From JALZCH01 sp036387135 (lineage in GTDB: Bacteria > Acidobacteriota > Blastocatellia > Pyrinomonadales > Pyrinomonadaceae), in NCBI GenBank assembly GCA_036387135.1, contig DASVUH010000019.1, positions 1 through 64,000 of the forward strand: DNA of 64,000 nucleotides. The letters are read 5' to 3'. Both the position numbers and the translations under genes were made by a program. Position 1 is the first letter of the stretch. Every line of letters starts with the position of its first letter. Under the pieces are notes generated by a model. The model was not told where the DNA came from. It was given only the letters and a program-made list of their open reading frames with translations, and did not search any database. Positions 33,897 to 42,549 of this stretch are shown here, in pieces.

Positions 33897-35789
33897 ATGA
33901 CAAAAAGACAATTCTTTTTTTTACTTCTGGCAGTTGTTGTCTTTGTTAACGGTTTTGTTCAGGCGCAGAACCCGAAAAGGGTTGTAATTAATGCGGCTGA
34001 TTTGCCGCGCTTTTCTTACGACGTCCCGGAAAAGTTGACTGACTTAATAACTGATGATGCGGCTTACAAAACGTTTGCGGTGAAGGTTCGCGCCGATTTG
34101 GAAGGCGTTTTGCGCGATTATGATATTCAGGACAAAGCGACGCTGAAAAGTATCGAAGAAACACTGATGAGTCTCGATTTTCAGCAGGGCAAACTGGATT
34201 CCGCGCTCTCGCGGATGGCGCGGATTCGACAGCTTGAAGAAAAGCCCGAAGCCAAACTTTACAATCGTGAGGCTTTTGTCGTTGAAGCCATTATTAAAGC
34301 CAGACAAAAATCCGGCGTGACCGAAGGCGCTGCTTTTCAAACAGCGTTGCGCGAAGCATTAACGTCAATACTCAACCGTCTGCCAGATACATTTTCCGCT
34401 AAATTAGTCGGTGAAAAAGCCGCATTTGAATTCTTGAGCGATGATTTTTTCTTTGATGTAGTTAAATCGCAAATCGCGCCGATGGCAAAGCAAAGCAATA
34501 ACACGCTGCCCGGCGAGATTGCTTACGATTTAATTAATTTGCGAATGCTGCACCGGTTTATCGTGCCGGTCAGAAACGATGTCATCGAGGCTTTAAGCGC
34601 TTACATCGCCGTTCACAAACCTGTGAACGTCAACATTTGGACGGCTCGCACCGTTACTCTCAAGAACGAACAAAAGCTGACTCCGGTCGTCGTCGGCATT
34701 TGGGATACGGGTGTTGATGTCAAAGTTTTTCCGAGTCAACTCTTCATCAACCGCGCGGAAAAACCGAACGGAAAAGATAACGACGGAAACGGTTTTGCCG
34801 CCGATGTCAACGGCATCGGTTTTGATTTTGAAGAGAAAAACACGCCCGCATTGCTTTACCCGCTCAAATCAGAAGACTTAAAGCAATATCCCGAATACAT
34901 TAAAGACTGGCGAGCCGCCTCAGACCTCAGAGCCGGAATTGACAACGAGGCGACACGCGCTTTGAAGCAGAAGATTCAGATGGAGAAGTCGGAAGATGCT
35001 GCCAAAGAAATACGCCTCGATAGAGTTATGTCTTCATACCTGCACGGAACGCACGTCTCAGGCATCGCGGTTGAAGGCAATCCGGCGGCGCGGATATTAG
35101 TTGTGCGGGTTACCTGGCGCGATGATACGGGCGAAAGAATTCCGCCGACAGAAGAAATAGTGCGCCGGACTGCCGCTAACTGGAAAACAGAAATTGCTTA
35201 TTTTAAGGCTCACGGCGTGCGCGTCGTCAATATGAGCTGGCAAACAAATCCGCAGGATATTGAAAGCGATTTAGAGAAGCGCAAAATCGGTAAAGATGCT
35301 GCCGAACGCAAACGACTGGCGAAAGAACGCTTTACAATTTTAAGAAACGCTTTATATGAAGCCCTCAAAAATGCACCGGAGATTTTGTTTGTTACCGGTG
35401 CAGCAAACTACAACGGCAATTCGGATTTCACCGAAGTGATTCCCGCTTCATTCGATTTGCCGAACGTGCTGACCGTCGGCGGGGTGGACGCAGGCGGCGC
35501 AGCGGCAAATTTTACTAATTTCGGCAAAACCGTCACGCTTTATGCTAACGGGGTTGATGTGGAGAGTTTCGTTCCGGGCGGCGAACGAATGAAATTGTCC
35601 GGCACATCAATGGCTGCGCCGCAAGTTACAAATCTTGCCGCCAAGCTGTTCGCGCTTCAACCGAAATTAAAGGTCGGTCAGGCAATACAACTCATACGGG
35701 ACGGCGTGGATTTGAGCGGTTCAGACAATCGTCTGAAACTTATCAACCCGAAACGAACAGTGGAATTATTACAGGCGAGCAAAAAATAA
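33897..35789 (+). CDS. Exported subtilisin-type S8 peptidase (tandem copy 1)
   Basis: 630 residues. A signal peptide (FFLLLAVVVFVNGFVQAQ) is followed by about 220 residues of a helical N-terminal domain shared only with its neighbour. The catalytic Asp is in VVGIWDTGVD (about 270), His in YLHGTHVSGIAVEGNP (about 383) and Ser in LSGTSMAAPQV (about 570). About 100 residues separate Asp and His, with KDNDGNGFAADVNG in the calcium-site position. It is likely a secreted protease. The gene at 35815 is a close paralogue, so this is a tandem duplication between hydA and later pyrimidine genes. Confidence 0.92.
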   Translation: MTKRQFFFLLLAVVVFVNGFVQAQNPKRVVINAADLPRFSYDVPEKLTDLITDDAAYKTFAVKVRADLEGVLRDYDIQDKATLKSIEETLMSLDFQQGKLDSALSRMARIRQLEEKPEAKLYNREAFVVEAIIKARQKSGVTEGAAFQTALREALTSILNRLPDTFSAKLVGEKAAFEFLSDDFFFDVVKSQIAPMAKQSNNTLPGEIAYDLINLRMLHRFIVPVRNDVIEALSAYIAVHKPVNVNIWTARTVTLKNEQKLTPVVVGIWDTGVDVKVFPSQLFINRAEKPNGKDNDGNGFAADVNGIGFDFEEKNTPALLYPLKSEDLKQYPEYIKDWRAASDLRAGIDNEATRALKQKIQMEKSEDAAKEIRLDRVMSSYLHGTHVSGIAVEGNPAARILVVRVTWRDDTGERIPPTEEIVRRTAANWKTEIAYFKAHGVRVVNMSWQTNPQDIESDLEKRKIGKDAAERKRLAKERFTILRNALYEALKNAPEILFVTGAANYNGNSDFTEVIPASFDLPNVLTVGGVDAGGAAANFTNFGKTVTLYANGVDVESFVPGGERMKLSGTSMAAPQVTNLAAKLFALQPKLKVGQAIQLIRDGVDLSGSDNRLKLINPKRTVELLQASKK

Positions 35790-35814
35790 ACGCTAAAACG
35801 GAGGCGAAAATATA

Positions 35815-37716
35815 ATGACAAGAAAACAATTCGGCTTTTTTCTTTCTGTGATTTTTATTTTGTGTCAGAGCTTTGTTTGGGCGCAGAATCCGAAAAAGCC
35901 TGTGACGAATGCGGCTGAGTTGCCGCGTTTTGTTTATGACTCGCCGGAGAAATTGATTGATTTGGTTAACAATGATGCGGCTTACAGGGCGTTTGCGGCA
36001 AAGGTTCGCGGCGACCTCGAAGGCGTTTTGCGCGATTACGAAATCAAAGACGAGACGACGCTCAAACAAATTTACAAAACGCTCGTCCATCTCGATTTGC
36101 AGGACGGGAAATTCGATTCTGTGATTGAGCGAATCGGCTTAATCCGACAGATTGAATCGAAACCCGATTTGAAACTTTACCCGCCGGATATTTTTGAAAT
36201 TGAAGCCATCGCCAGAGCGCAGAAACAATCGGGAGCAGGCAGCGGCGAGAATTACCGGCAGGCATTCCAGCAAATTTTAACGGAAATGCTTAACCGGCTT
36301 CCGGTTTCATTTTATGAAAAAGTAAAGTTGTCTAAAACAACTGCCGATTTTCTGGATGATAAATTAGTTCCATATATTATCGAGTCCGACGTTGCTCCCC
36401 AAGCGAAAAAGAACGGCAATAAATTGTCCAGTGAGCTGGCTTCAAAAGTCATTGAAGCTCAAATGTTAGGACGCTTCTTTGTGCCGCTTGCCAACGAGAT
36501 GCGACAATCAGCAGACGCTTATCTTGCCACGCATAAAGCGCCGGAAAAAGTAAATGTCTGGACAAGTCGTGCGGTAACTTTGATGGACAAACAGAAACTC
36601 ACTCCGGTAGTGGTCGCCATTTGGGATACAGGAGTTGACCCAACCGTTTTCCCGAATCAGATGTTTGTTAATCGCAAAGAAAAATCGAACGGAAAAGATA
36701 ATGATGGCAACGGATTTGAATCGGATATTTACGGCATCGGTTTCGATGAAAAGGGGAAATTTACGTCTGCACCGCTTTTTGCTCCCTTCGAGGCGGATTT
36801 GAAACAATTCCCGGAATGGATAAAGGAGCGTCGCGTTGCAGAGCAATTTGGAGCGGGAGTTGAAACGGATGAAACACGCGCTTTTAAGCTCAAAATTCAG
36901 TCTCAAACGGCTGAGCAAGGAATTGAACAAGGAAGACTTTCCAACGTCTTCTCGACTTACAATCACGGCACAGCCGTCGCCGGAGTTGCGATTGCCGGAA
37001 ATCCTGTTGCGCGTATTTTGAACGCGCGTTTAACGTGGCGCGACCAAAGCGGACAACCGGACTCGGTTGCCGAAGATACGGCACGGATGGGGAGATTTGC
37101 GGCAAACGTTAAGGCTTTTGTTGATTACTTCAAAAAACACAACGTCCGCGTCGTCAATATGAGTTGGAGTTTGTCGCGCGCTGGAATTGATGAAAATCTA
37201 GCCAAGACTAAACCTATGTTGACCTCTCAAGAGCGTAAAATCGAGGCGGATAAAAGTTTTACTATTATAAAAAACGCCCTTGTTGAAGCGTTTCGCAGTG
37301 CACCGGAAATTTTATTCGTTTGCAGCGCGGGAAATACGGGCAGCGACGCGGGTTTCAATGAAGGAATTCCTTCGTCACTCGAACTGCCGAATCTAATCAC
37401 CGTTGGTGCGGTTGACGCAAGCGGCGCGGCGGCGGCTTTTACGAATTTTGGTAAGACCGTCAAATTTTACGCGCAGGGCGTTTATGTCGAATCCGTAAAT
37501 CCTGGCGGCGAAAAACTAAAATTCGGCGGAACATCCTTCGCCGCGCCGCAGATGGCAAATCTAGCCGCCAAGCTTTTCGCGCTCAATCCAAAACTGACGG
37601 TTGCCGAAGTCGTCAAACTAATTCAAGACGGCGCGGACACAAGCGAGACGGACAATCGCCTGAAACTTATCAATCCGAAACGTTCAGCGGAATTATTGGT
37701 TTTGCCTAAGAAATAA
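35815..37716 (+). CDS. Exported subtilisin-type S8 peptidase (tandem copy 2)
   Basis: 633 residues with GGAGG upstream of ATG 35815. The layout is the same as copy 1: signal peptide (IFILCQSFVWAQ), matching N-terminal domain (PRFVYDSPEKLIDLVNNDAA), Asp in VAIWDTGVD (about 270), His in YNHGTAVAGVAIAGNP (about 383) and Ser in FGGTSFAAPQM (about 574). The residue after HGT is Ala here and His in copy 1, and GTSF replaces GTSM, so substrate preference may differ. It begins 25 nt after copy 1 and is probably co-transcribed. Confidence 0.92.
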   Translation: MTRKQFGFFLSVIFILCQSFVWAQNPKKPVTNAAELPRFVYDSPEKLIDLVNNDAAYRAFAAKVRGDLEGVLRDYEIKDETTLKQIYKTLVHLDLQDGKFDSVIERIGLIRQIESKPDLKLYPPDIFEIEAIARAQKQSGAGSGENYRQAFQQILTEMLNRLPVSFYEKVKLSKTTADFLDDKLVPYIIESDVAPQAKKNGNKLSSELASKVIEAQMLGRFFVPLANEMRQSADAYLATHKAPEKVNVWTSRAVTLMDKQKLTPVVVAIWDTGVDPTVFPNQMFVNRKEKSNGKDNDGNGFESDIYGIGFDEKGKFTSAPLFAPFEADLKQFPEWIKERRVAEQFGAGVETDETRAFKLKIQSQTAEQGIEQGRLSNVFSTYNHGTAVAGVAIAGNPVARILNARLTWRDQSGQPDSVAEDTARMGRFAANVKAFVDYFKKHNVRVVNMSWSLSRAGIDENLAKTKPMLTSQERKIEADKSFTIIKNALVEAFRSAPEILFVCSAGNTGSDAGFNEGIPSSLELPNLITVGAVDASGAAAAFTNFGKTVKFYAQGVYVESVNPGGEKLKFGGTSFAAPQMANLAAKLFALNPKLTVAEVVKLIQDGADTSETDNRLKLINPKRSAELLVLPKK

Positions 37717-37801
37717 GTATACGAACAAAAAGACAAAGCGGGTATTTGATAATGTTTAATGCACGAAACTTGTATAAATATTTAGAAGTTAAGAGAAGAA
37801 A

Positions 37802-38332
37802 ATGATTGTTCGACTTGCAGAAAGAGACTTAAATACTAAGTTTGGAAATTTCCGGGAGATTCTTTATTACGATGGGCAATCGGAATCAATCGCGCTTGTC
37901 ATGGGCGAGGTTGAGGGGCAGGAAAATGTCTTTTGCAGAATTCATTCAAGCTGCGTTTCTGCTCATGTCTTTAACAGTATTGAATGCGAATGCCGCGAAG
38001 AAATGGAAACCTCACAGGCTTTGATCGAGCGAGAAGGAAAAGGTGTAATCGTTTATCTCGACCAGGAAGGCAAAGGAAACGGACATCTGGCTTTGATGGC
38101 AAGTATAGAACACAAGAAATCAGGATTGAGCCAGAGCGAAGCATACAAAAAAGTCGGTTTTGAAGCGGACGCCAGAAGCTTTCGTCCGGCGGCTGAGATT
38201 TTAGCGGATTTGAAAATTAAATCGGTTGTTTTGCTGACGAATAATACCGCGAAAGCGGATGATTTGCGAAATTGGTCAATCATTGTTTCCGGGACGAAAG
38301 AGATAAAGACGCCGGCGGCAGGAAATGTTTGA
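37802..38332 (+). CDS. Divergent GTP cyclohydrolase II-like protein
   Basis: 176 residues. The zinc site of GTP cyclohydrolase II is recognisable as RIHSSCVSAHVFNSIECECR (three Cys), followed by GKGVIVYLDQEGKGNG, where typical RibA enzymes read GRGV...QEGRGIG. Near the C-terminus, LLTNNTAKADDL matches the LLTNNPxK substrate loop. Family members open GTP for riboflavin or deazapurine-type pathways. The Arg-to-Lys changes and the lack of other riboflavin genes make its role uncertain. It overlaps the GNAT gene by 8 nt and may share its function. Confidence 0.7.
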   Translation: MIVRLAERDLNTKFGNFREILYYDGQSESIALVMGEVEGQENVFCRIHSSCVSAHVFNSIECECREEMETSQALIEREGKGVIVYLDQEGKGNGHLALMASIEHKKSGLSQSEAYKKVGFEADARSFRPAAEILADLKIKSVVLLTNNTAKADDLRNWSIIVSGTKEIKTPAAGNV

Positions 38333-38804
38333 AATCCGTGAGCTAAAATCCGGTGAATACGAATTTCTGCGAGAAATGCTTTACGAAGCGATTTATTTTG
38401 CGGATGAAAATCAAAAACTGCCGAAGTCAATCGTTTTTGAGCCGCAGCTTTCAAAATATATTGATAATTTCGGGCGAAAAGGCGACCTTGCTTTTGTGGT
38501 TCTCGTTGAAAACGAATTGGTCGGGGCAATCTGGGCGCGGCTTTTTCCTGAAAGTAACCAAGGTTACGGTTTTTTTGATGAAGCGACTCCCGAACTCAGT
38601 ATGGCAATTAAGGAAAATTACCGAAACCGGGGTTTTGGCACCAGTTTGCTAAAAAAATTGCTGGAAGCGTTAAAAATAAACGGTTTTGAGAAAGTTTCCT
38701 TAAGCGTTGACAAACGAAACCGCGCTCTCGATTTATATCGCAGAATCGGTTTCGAGACGGTCTCGGAGCAACAAACTTCGCTGACAATGCTGAAAAAATT
38801 ATGA
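38325..38804 (+). CDS. GNAT-family N-acetyltransferase
   Basis: 159 residues. The acetyl-CoA-binding motif A is in MAIKENYRNRGFGTSLLKKL (Arg/Gln-x-x-Gly-x-Gly/Ala type: RNRGFG), followed by KVSLSVDKRNRALDLYRRIG. It transfers an acetyl group to an amine; the acceptor is unknown. AGGA precedes the start, which overlaps the cyclohydrolase-like gene by 8 nt. Its stop overlaps the start of the NCS1 permease as ATGA. The three genes are therefore translationally coupled. Confidence 0.88.
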   Translation: MFEIRELKSGEYEFLREMLYEAIYFADENQKLPKSIVFEPQLSKYIDNFGRKGDLAFVVLVENELVGAIWARLFPESNQGYGFFDEATPELSMAIKENYRNRGFGTSLLKKLLEALKINGFEKVSLSVDKRNRALDLYRRIGFETVSEQQTSLTMLKKL

Positions 38805-40288
38805 CCGAAACAATCCAACACGAAGACGGGCGCGTCGAGCTGCGCGAGGAGGCATTGCGCGAGATTGAAAAATCTCCGCTTTATAACGAAGATTTAGCGC
38901 CCGTTCCGATAGAAAAACGCAACTGGACGACGTATAACTACGCCGCGCTGTGGATTTCGATGGCGCACTGCATCCCGACTTATATGATGGCTTCGGGTTT
39001 GATTTCGGCGGGAATGAATTGGTGGCAGGCGTTGATTACGATTTTACTCGGCAACGTCATCGTGCTTGCGCCGATTTTGCTCAATTCGCATCCGGGCACG
39101 AAATACGGCATCCCTTTTCCCGTGTTTGCGCGCGCGAGTTACGGCACATACGGCTCGAATCTTCCGGCGCTGATGCGCGCGATTGTCGCCTGCGGTTGGT
39201 TCGGGATTCAGGCTTGGATCGGCGGGCAGGCGATTCACATCTTTTTTTCTTCGATAATTCCGGGCTGGAATACGGCTTTAGGCGGCGCAGTCGGCGGGCA
39301 TACGCCGACCGAATGGATTTCGTTTCTGCTCTTCTGGGGAATGAATATTTTCATCATCTATCGCGGAATGGATTTGCTCCGGCACGTCGAAAACTGGGCT
39401 GCGCCGTTTGTTCTGGTGATGACGGCGGCGCTGCTCGTCTGGATTGTATGGCAGGCGGGCGGTCTCGGCTTTCTGATCAATCAGCCTGACAAATTTAAAA
39501 CCTGGGGCGAGTTTTGGGCGATCTTCGTTCCGTCTCTGACGGCGATGATCGGATTTTGGGCGACGCTTTCTTTGAATATGCCCGATTTTACGCGGTTCGG
39601 GCGAAGCCAGCGCGAGCAAGCGGTCGGTCAAGTCGTCGCGCTGCCGACAACAATGGTTGTTTTCGCGGCAATGGGCATCGTCATCACATCGGCGGCGGCT
39701 GTCGTTTTTCCGCAGATGAAACCGGATGAATTATGGGACCCGGTAAAATTAATCGGACAATTTTCGCAGCCCGTCGTTGTAGCAATTTCGATGTTTACGG
39801 TTATTGTCGCAACTCTCGCCGTAAACATCGCGGCAAACGTCGTCTCTCCCGCAAATGATTTTGCCAACGCTTTTCCGCGCTGGATTTCTTTTAGCACGGG
39901 CGGCTTGATTACAGGAATCGTCGGGATTCTGATGCAGCCGTGGCGCTTGCTCGCCGATCCGAGCGGTTATATTTTCTCGTGGCTTTTGGGATATTCGGGC
40001 GGTTTAGGCTCGATTGCCGGAGTTTTGATTGCCGATTACTGGCTGGTGCGAAATAAGAATTTGAATCTCGGCGATTTGTATCGCACTCGCGGAATTTATC
40101 AAAGCTGGAATTGGCGAGCCGTCGTCGCGACCGTTTTGGGTTGCTTTTTCGCGTGGATTGGGTTGATATTTGAACCGCTCAGGGTTTTGTACGATTATGC
40201 GTGGTTTGTCGGTTTCGGCGTTTCGTTTTTTGTGCATTGGGCTTTGATGCGAGCGTTTCCGCCAAAAGAAAATTTAGCCGTTGATTAA
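38801..40288 (+). CDS. NCS1-family nucleobase/allantoin permease
   Basis: 495 residues, about 12 membrane helices. NWTTYNYAALWISMAHCIPT lies in helix 1, PVFARASYGTYGSNLPALMR and WFGIQAWIGGQAIH are NCS1 signatures, and LNMPDFTRFGRSQREQAVGQ follows. NCS1 carriers bring in uracil, thymine, hydantoin, allantoin or related compounds with Na+ or H+. Given the dihydropyrimidine pathway around it, uracil or thymine is the likely substrate (inferred). The start overlaps the GNAT stop by 4 nt. Confidence 0.92.
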   Translation: MTETIQHEDGRVELREEALREIEKSPLYNEDLAPVPIEKRNWTTYNYAALWISMAHCIPTYMMASGLISAGMNWWQALITILLGNVIVLAPILLNSHPGTKYGIPFPVFARASYGTYGSNLPALMRAIVACGWFGIQAWIGGQAIHIFFSSIIPGWNTALGGAVGGHTPTEWISFLLFWGMNIFIIYRGMDLLRHVENWAAPFVLVMTAALLVWIVWQAGGLGFLINQPDKFKTWGEFWAIFVPSLTAMIGFWATLSLNMPDFTRFGRSQREQAVGQVVALPTTMVVFAAMGIVITSAAAVVFPQMKPDELWDPVKLIGQFSQPVVVAISMFTVIVATLAVNIAANVVSPANDFANAFPRWISFSTGGLITGIVGILMQPWRLLADPSGYIFSWLLGYSGGLGSIAGVLIADYWLVRNKNLNLGDLYRTRGIYQSWNWRAVVATVLGCFFAWIGLIFEPLRVLYDYAWFVGFGVSFFVHWALMRAFPPKENLAVD

Positions 40289-40340
40289 CACATACGGAAG
40301 CGGGTTTTCTATTGATTTACTGTGTTAAAATCAGAGCATT

Positions 40341-40592
40341 ATGGCAACACAAGTTTTGGAAGGCACTTGGGAAGAAATCGCAAAACAGGCAGAAAATCTG
40401 GTCGGGAAAAAATTGCGCGTAACCGTTTTGGAAGACGAACAAGCTCAAAAACCGAACGAAGGAATGTTGGAAGCATTACGTAAAATCAGTGAACGCCATA
40501 AAAATATGCCCGAAAGTCCCGGCGAAGAAACGCTGAAAATGATTCGGGAAGCCCGTTCGGGCGGAATGTTTGGAAATGAGTCCGACAAATAA
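40341..40592 (+). CDS. Antitoxin-like partner of PIN toxin
   Basis: 83 residues. The first 45 residues (MATQVLEGTWEEIAKQAENL, then GKKLRVTVLEDE) match small antitoxin-like proteins that precede PIN genes. The rest is charged (LRKISERHKNMPESPGEETL). It overlaps the PIN gene, as is usual for toxin-antitoxin pairs. It would bind the toxin and possibly the promoter, but no clear DNA-binding motif is visible, so the role rests on context. Confidence 0.7.
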   Translation: MATQVLEGTWEEIAKQAENLVGKKLRVTVLEDEQAQKPNEGMLEALRKISERHKNMPESPGEETLKMIREARSGGMFGNESDK

Positions 40593-41037
40593 ACCGGATG
40601 CTCTGGTAACCGATGCAAATATACTTATCGCCCTTTGTGCAAAAGAGCCTACGGCGGTAAATGTCAAAAGTACACTGGAATCTTACGCCAAAACCGGATG
40701 GGAGTTTTTCGCTCCCAATGTGATGGTCGCGGAAGTTTTGTATGTCCTATGTCAAAAACTTCAGAAAAACCTTCTCACAAAGAAAAGCTACGACGAAGCG
40801 ATTGAAAACTTTCAGGACCAAATGAGTATTATTCAAACCTTGCCGGAAGCTCAGTTTATTAAAAGAGCCGTAGAGATTCAAAACGGCTATGGTTGCAGTC
40901 GTTCCGCCGATTCGCTTTATATTGCGCTTGCCGAAGATTTGGCGACAACAAGAACTGTCGAGCTTTTGACGTTTGATAGCGGAATGCTTAACCAAGCAGC
41001 AAAAAACGCGCCTACGGTGACTATAATAGTTTTGTGA
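40576..41037 (+). CDS. PIN-domain ribonuclease (VapC-like toxin)
   Basis: 153 residues from ATG 40576 (two residues longer from 40570). PIN-domain acidic residues appear in LVTDANILIALCAKE (first Asp), MVAEVLYVLC (Glu), SADSLYIALAEDL (Asp) and LLTFDSGMLNQAA (Asp). These four carry the metal for RNA cleavage. It overlaps the upstream antitoxin-like gene by 17 nt and ends 9 nt before the semialdehyde dehydrogenase gene, inside the pyrimidine locus. Confidence 0.87.
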   Translation: MSPTNKPDALVTDANILIALCAKEPTAVNVKSTLESYAKTGWEFFAPNVMVAEVLYVLCQKLQKNLLTKKSYDEAIENFQDQMSIIQTLPEAQFIKRAVEIQNGYGCSRSADSLYIALAEDLATTRTVELLTFDSGMLNQAAKNAPTVTIIVL

Positions 41038-41046
41038 ACTAAATAT

Positions 41047-42504
41047 ATGAAATACAGCAAAGTTAAGAATTTTTACGACGGGCGATTTGTCGAAAGCGGT
41101 TCATCAGAATCGTTGGGCGTTACATCTCCGATTGACGGCAATTTGTTGTCGCACGTTCCGATGTCAACGGCGGAAGAATTAAACGGGGCGGTCGAATCCG
41201 CCCAAAACGCGTTCGGTAGTTGGAGCAAATTGCCGATAAAAGAGCGTGTTCAGGTGTTTTTCCGCTATCGTTATCTGCTCGAAAAGAACTTCGACGAATT
41301 GACCTCGCTGGTGTCGGAAGAAAACGGCAAAACGTGGGACGAGGCGAAAGCGGAAGTGGAAAAATCAATCGAGCTGACGGAATTTGCCTGCTCGATGCCG
41401 CAGCTTATCGCAGGCGAGATTATGGAAGTTTCGCGAGGCGTCGAATGTCGCCTCGACCGTTTTCCGGTCGGCGTCGTAGCTTCAATCGCGCCGTTTAATT
41501 TTCCTTTGATGGTGCCGAACTGGACGATGCCGAACGCGCTCGTTCTCGGCAACACAATGATTATGAAGCCTTCGGAACTCGTACCGTTATCGGTTCAGAG
41601 AATGGCTGAACTTTTGAAAGAAGCCGGGCTTCCCGACGGCGTTTTCAACATCATCAACGGCGGAAAGGAAATCGTCGAAGGCATCTGCGCTCATCCCGGA
41701 ATTGAAGCCGTCAGCTTTGTCGGCTCAACCAATGTAGCAAAACTCGTTTATCAGCAAAGCACAAATAATCTGAAACGCTGCGTCGCGCTTGGCGGGGCGA
41801 AAAATCATCTTTTCGTTTTGCCGGACGCCAATCCGACGATGACTGCTACAAACGTTACGGCTTCGATGTCGGGCTGCGCCGGACAACGCTGTATGGCGGC
41901 TTCGGCGATGCTTGCGGTGGGAAACGTCAACCCGATTATCGAACAAATCTGCGACGAAGCGCGCAAAGTCGTTCCCGGCAAAAACCTCGGCGCGGTGATT
42001 TCAAAGGCGGCGAAAGAGCGCATCGAAAATTACATCTCGGAAGCCGAGAGAAACGGCGCGAAAATCCTCGTTGACGGTCGCGGCGCGGTGGTCGCGGGCA
42101 AGGAAAACGGAACTTACGTCGGACCGACGGTGATTGATTACGTGACGCCCGAAATGTCTGTGGCGAAAGAAGAAATTTTCGGTCCGGTGATTTCGATTAT
42201 GCGTACCGAAACGCTCGATGAAGCAATCAAAATCGAAAACGCTAATCCATATGGCAACGCCGCTTCGGTTTTCACTCAGAGCGGCGGTTTGGCGCGTTAT
42301 GTGATGGAACACGCCAACGCCGGAATGATCGGCGTCAATATCGGCGTCCCCGTTCCGCGCGAGCCGTTTTCATTCGGCGGTTGGAACGATTCGCGTTTCG
42401 GCGCGGGCGATATTACAGGCAAAAGCTCGATTGAGTTTTGGACGAAGCTCAAGAAAACGACGATCAAATGGAACCCGGAGGCTGGCGTAAACTGGATGAG
42501 TTGA
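41047..42504 (+). CDS. mmsA: CoA-acylating (methyl)malonate-semialdehyde dehydrogenase
   Basis: 485 residues, aldehyde dehydrogenase superfamily. The catalytic Cys is in GCAGQRCMAASAML (about residue 281), and the family-specific region FPVGVVASIAPFNFPLMVPN lies at about 140-159. It lacks the usual catalytic Glu-containing motif; the aligned stretch reads VALGGAKNH, which is characteristic of acylating members. It converts malonate or methylmalonate semialdehyde to acetyl- or propionyl-CoA, the last step for beta-alanine or beta-aminoisobutyrate from pyrimidine breakdown. Length is complete. Confidence 0.93.
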   Translation: MKYSKVKNFYDGRFVESGSSESLGVTSPIDGNLLSHVPMSTAEELNGAVESAQNAFGSWSKLPIKERVQVFFRYRYLLEKNFDELTSLVSEENGKTWDEAKAEVEKSIELTEFACSMPQLIAGEIMEVSRGVECRLDRFPVGVVASIAPFNFPLMVPNWTMPNALVLGNTMIMKPSELVPLSVQRMAELLKEAGLPDGVFNIINGGKEIVEGICAHPGIEAVSFVGSTNVAKLVYQQSTNNLKRCVALGGAKNHLFVLPDANPTMTATNVTASMSGCAGQRCMAASAMLAVGNVNPIIEQICDEARKVVPGKNLGAVISKAAKERIENYISEAERNGAKILVDGRGAVVAGKENGTYVGPTVIDYVTPEMSVAKEEIFGPVISIMRTETLDEAIKIENANPYGNAASVFTQSGGLARYVMEHANAGMIGVNIGVPVPREPFSFGGWNDSRFGAGDITGKSSIEFWTKLKKTTIKWNPEAGVNWMS

Positions 42505-42549
42505 TGTATTTTGAAGAGCGCGCGTTTTTTACTCTCTCAAAAAGCTCAG

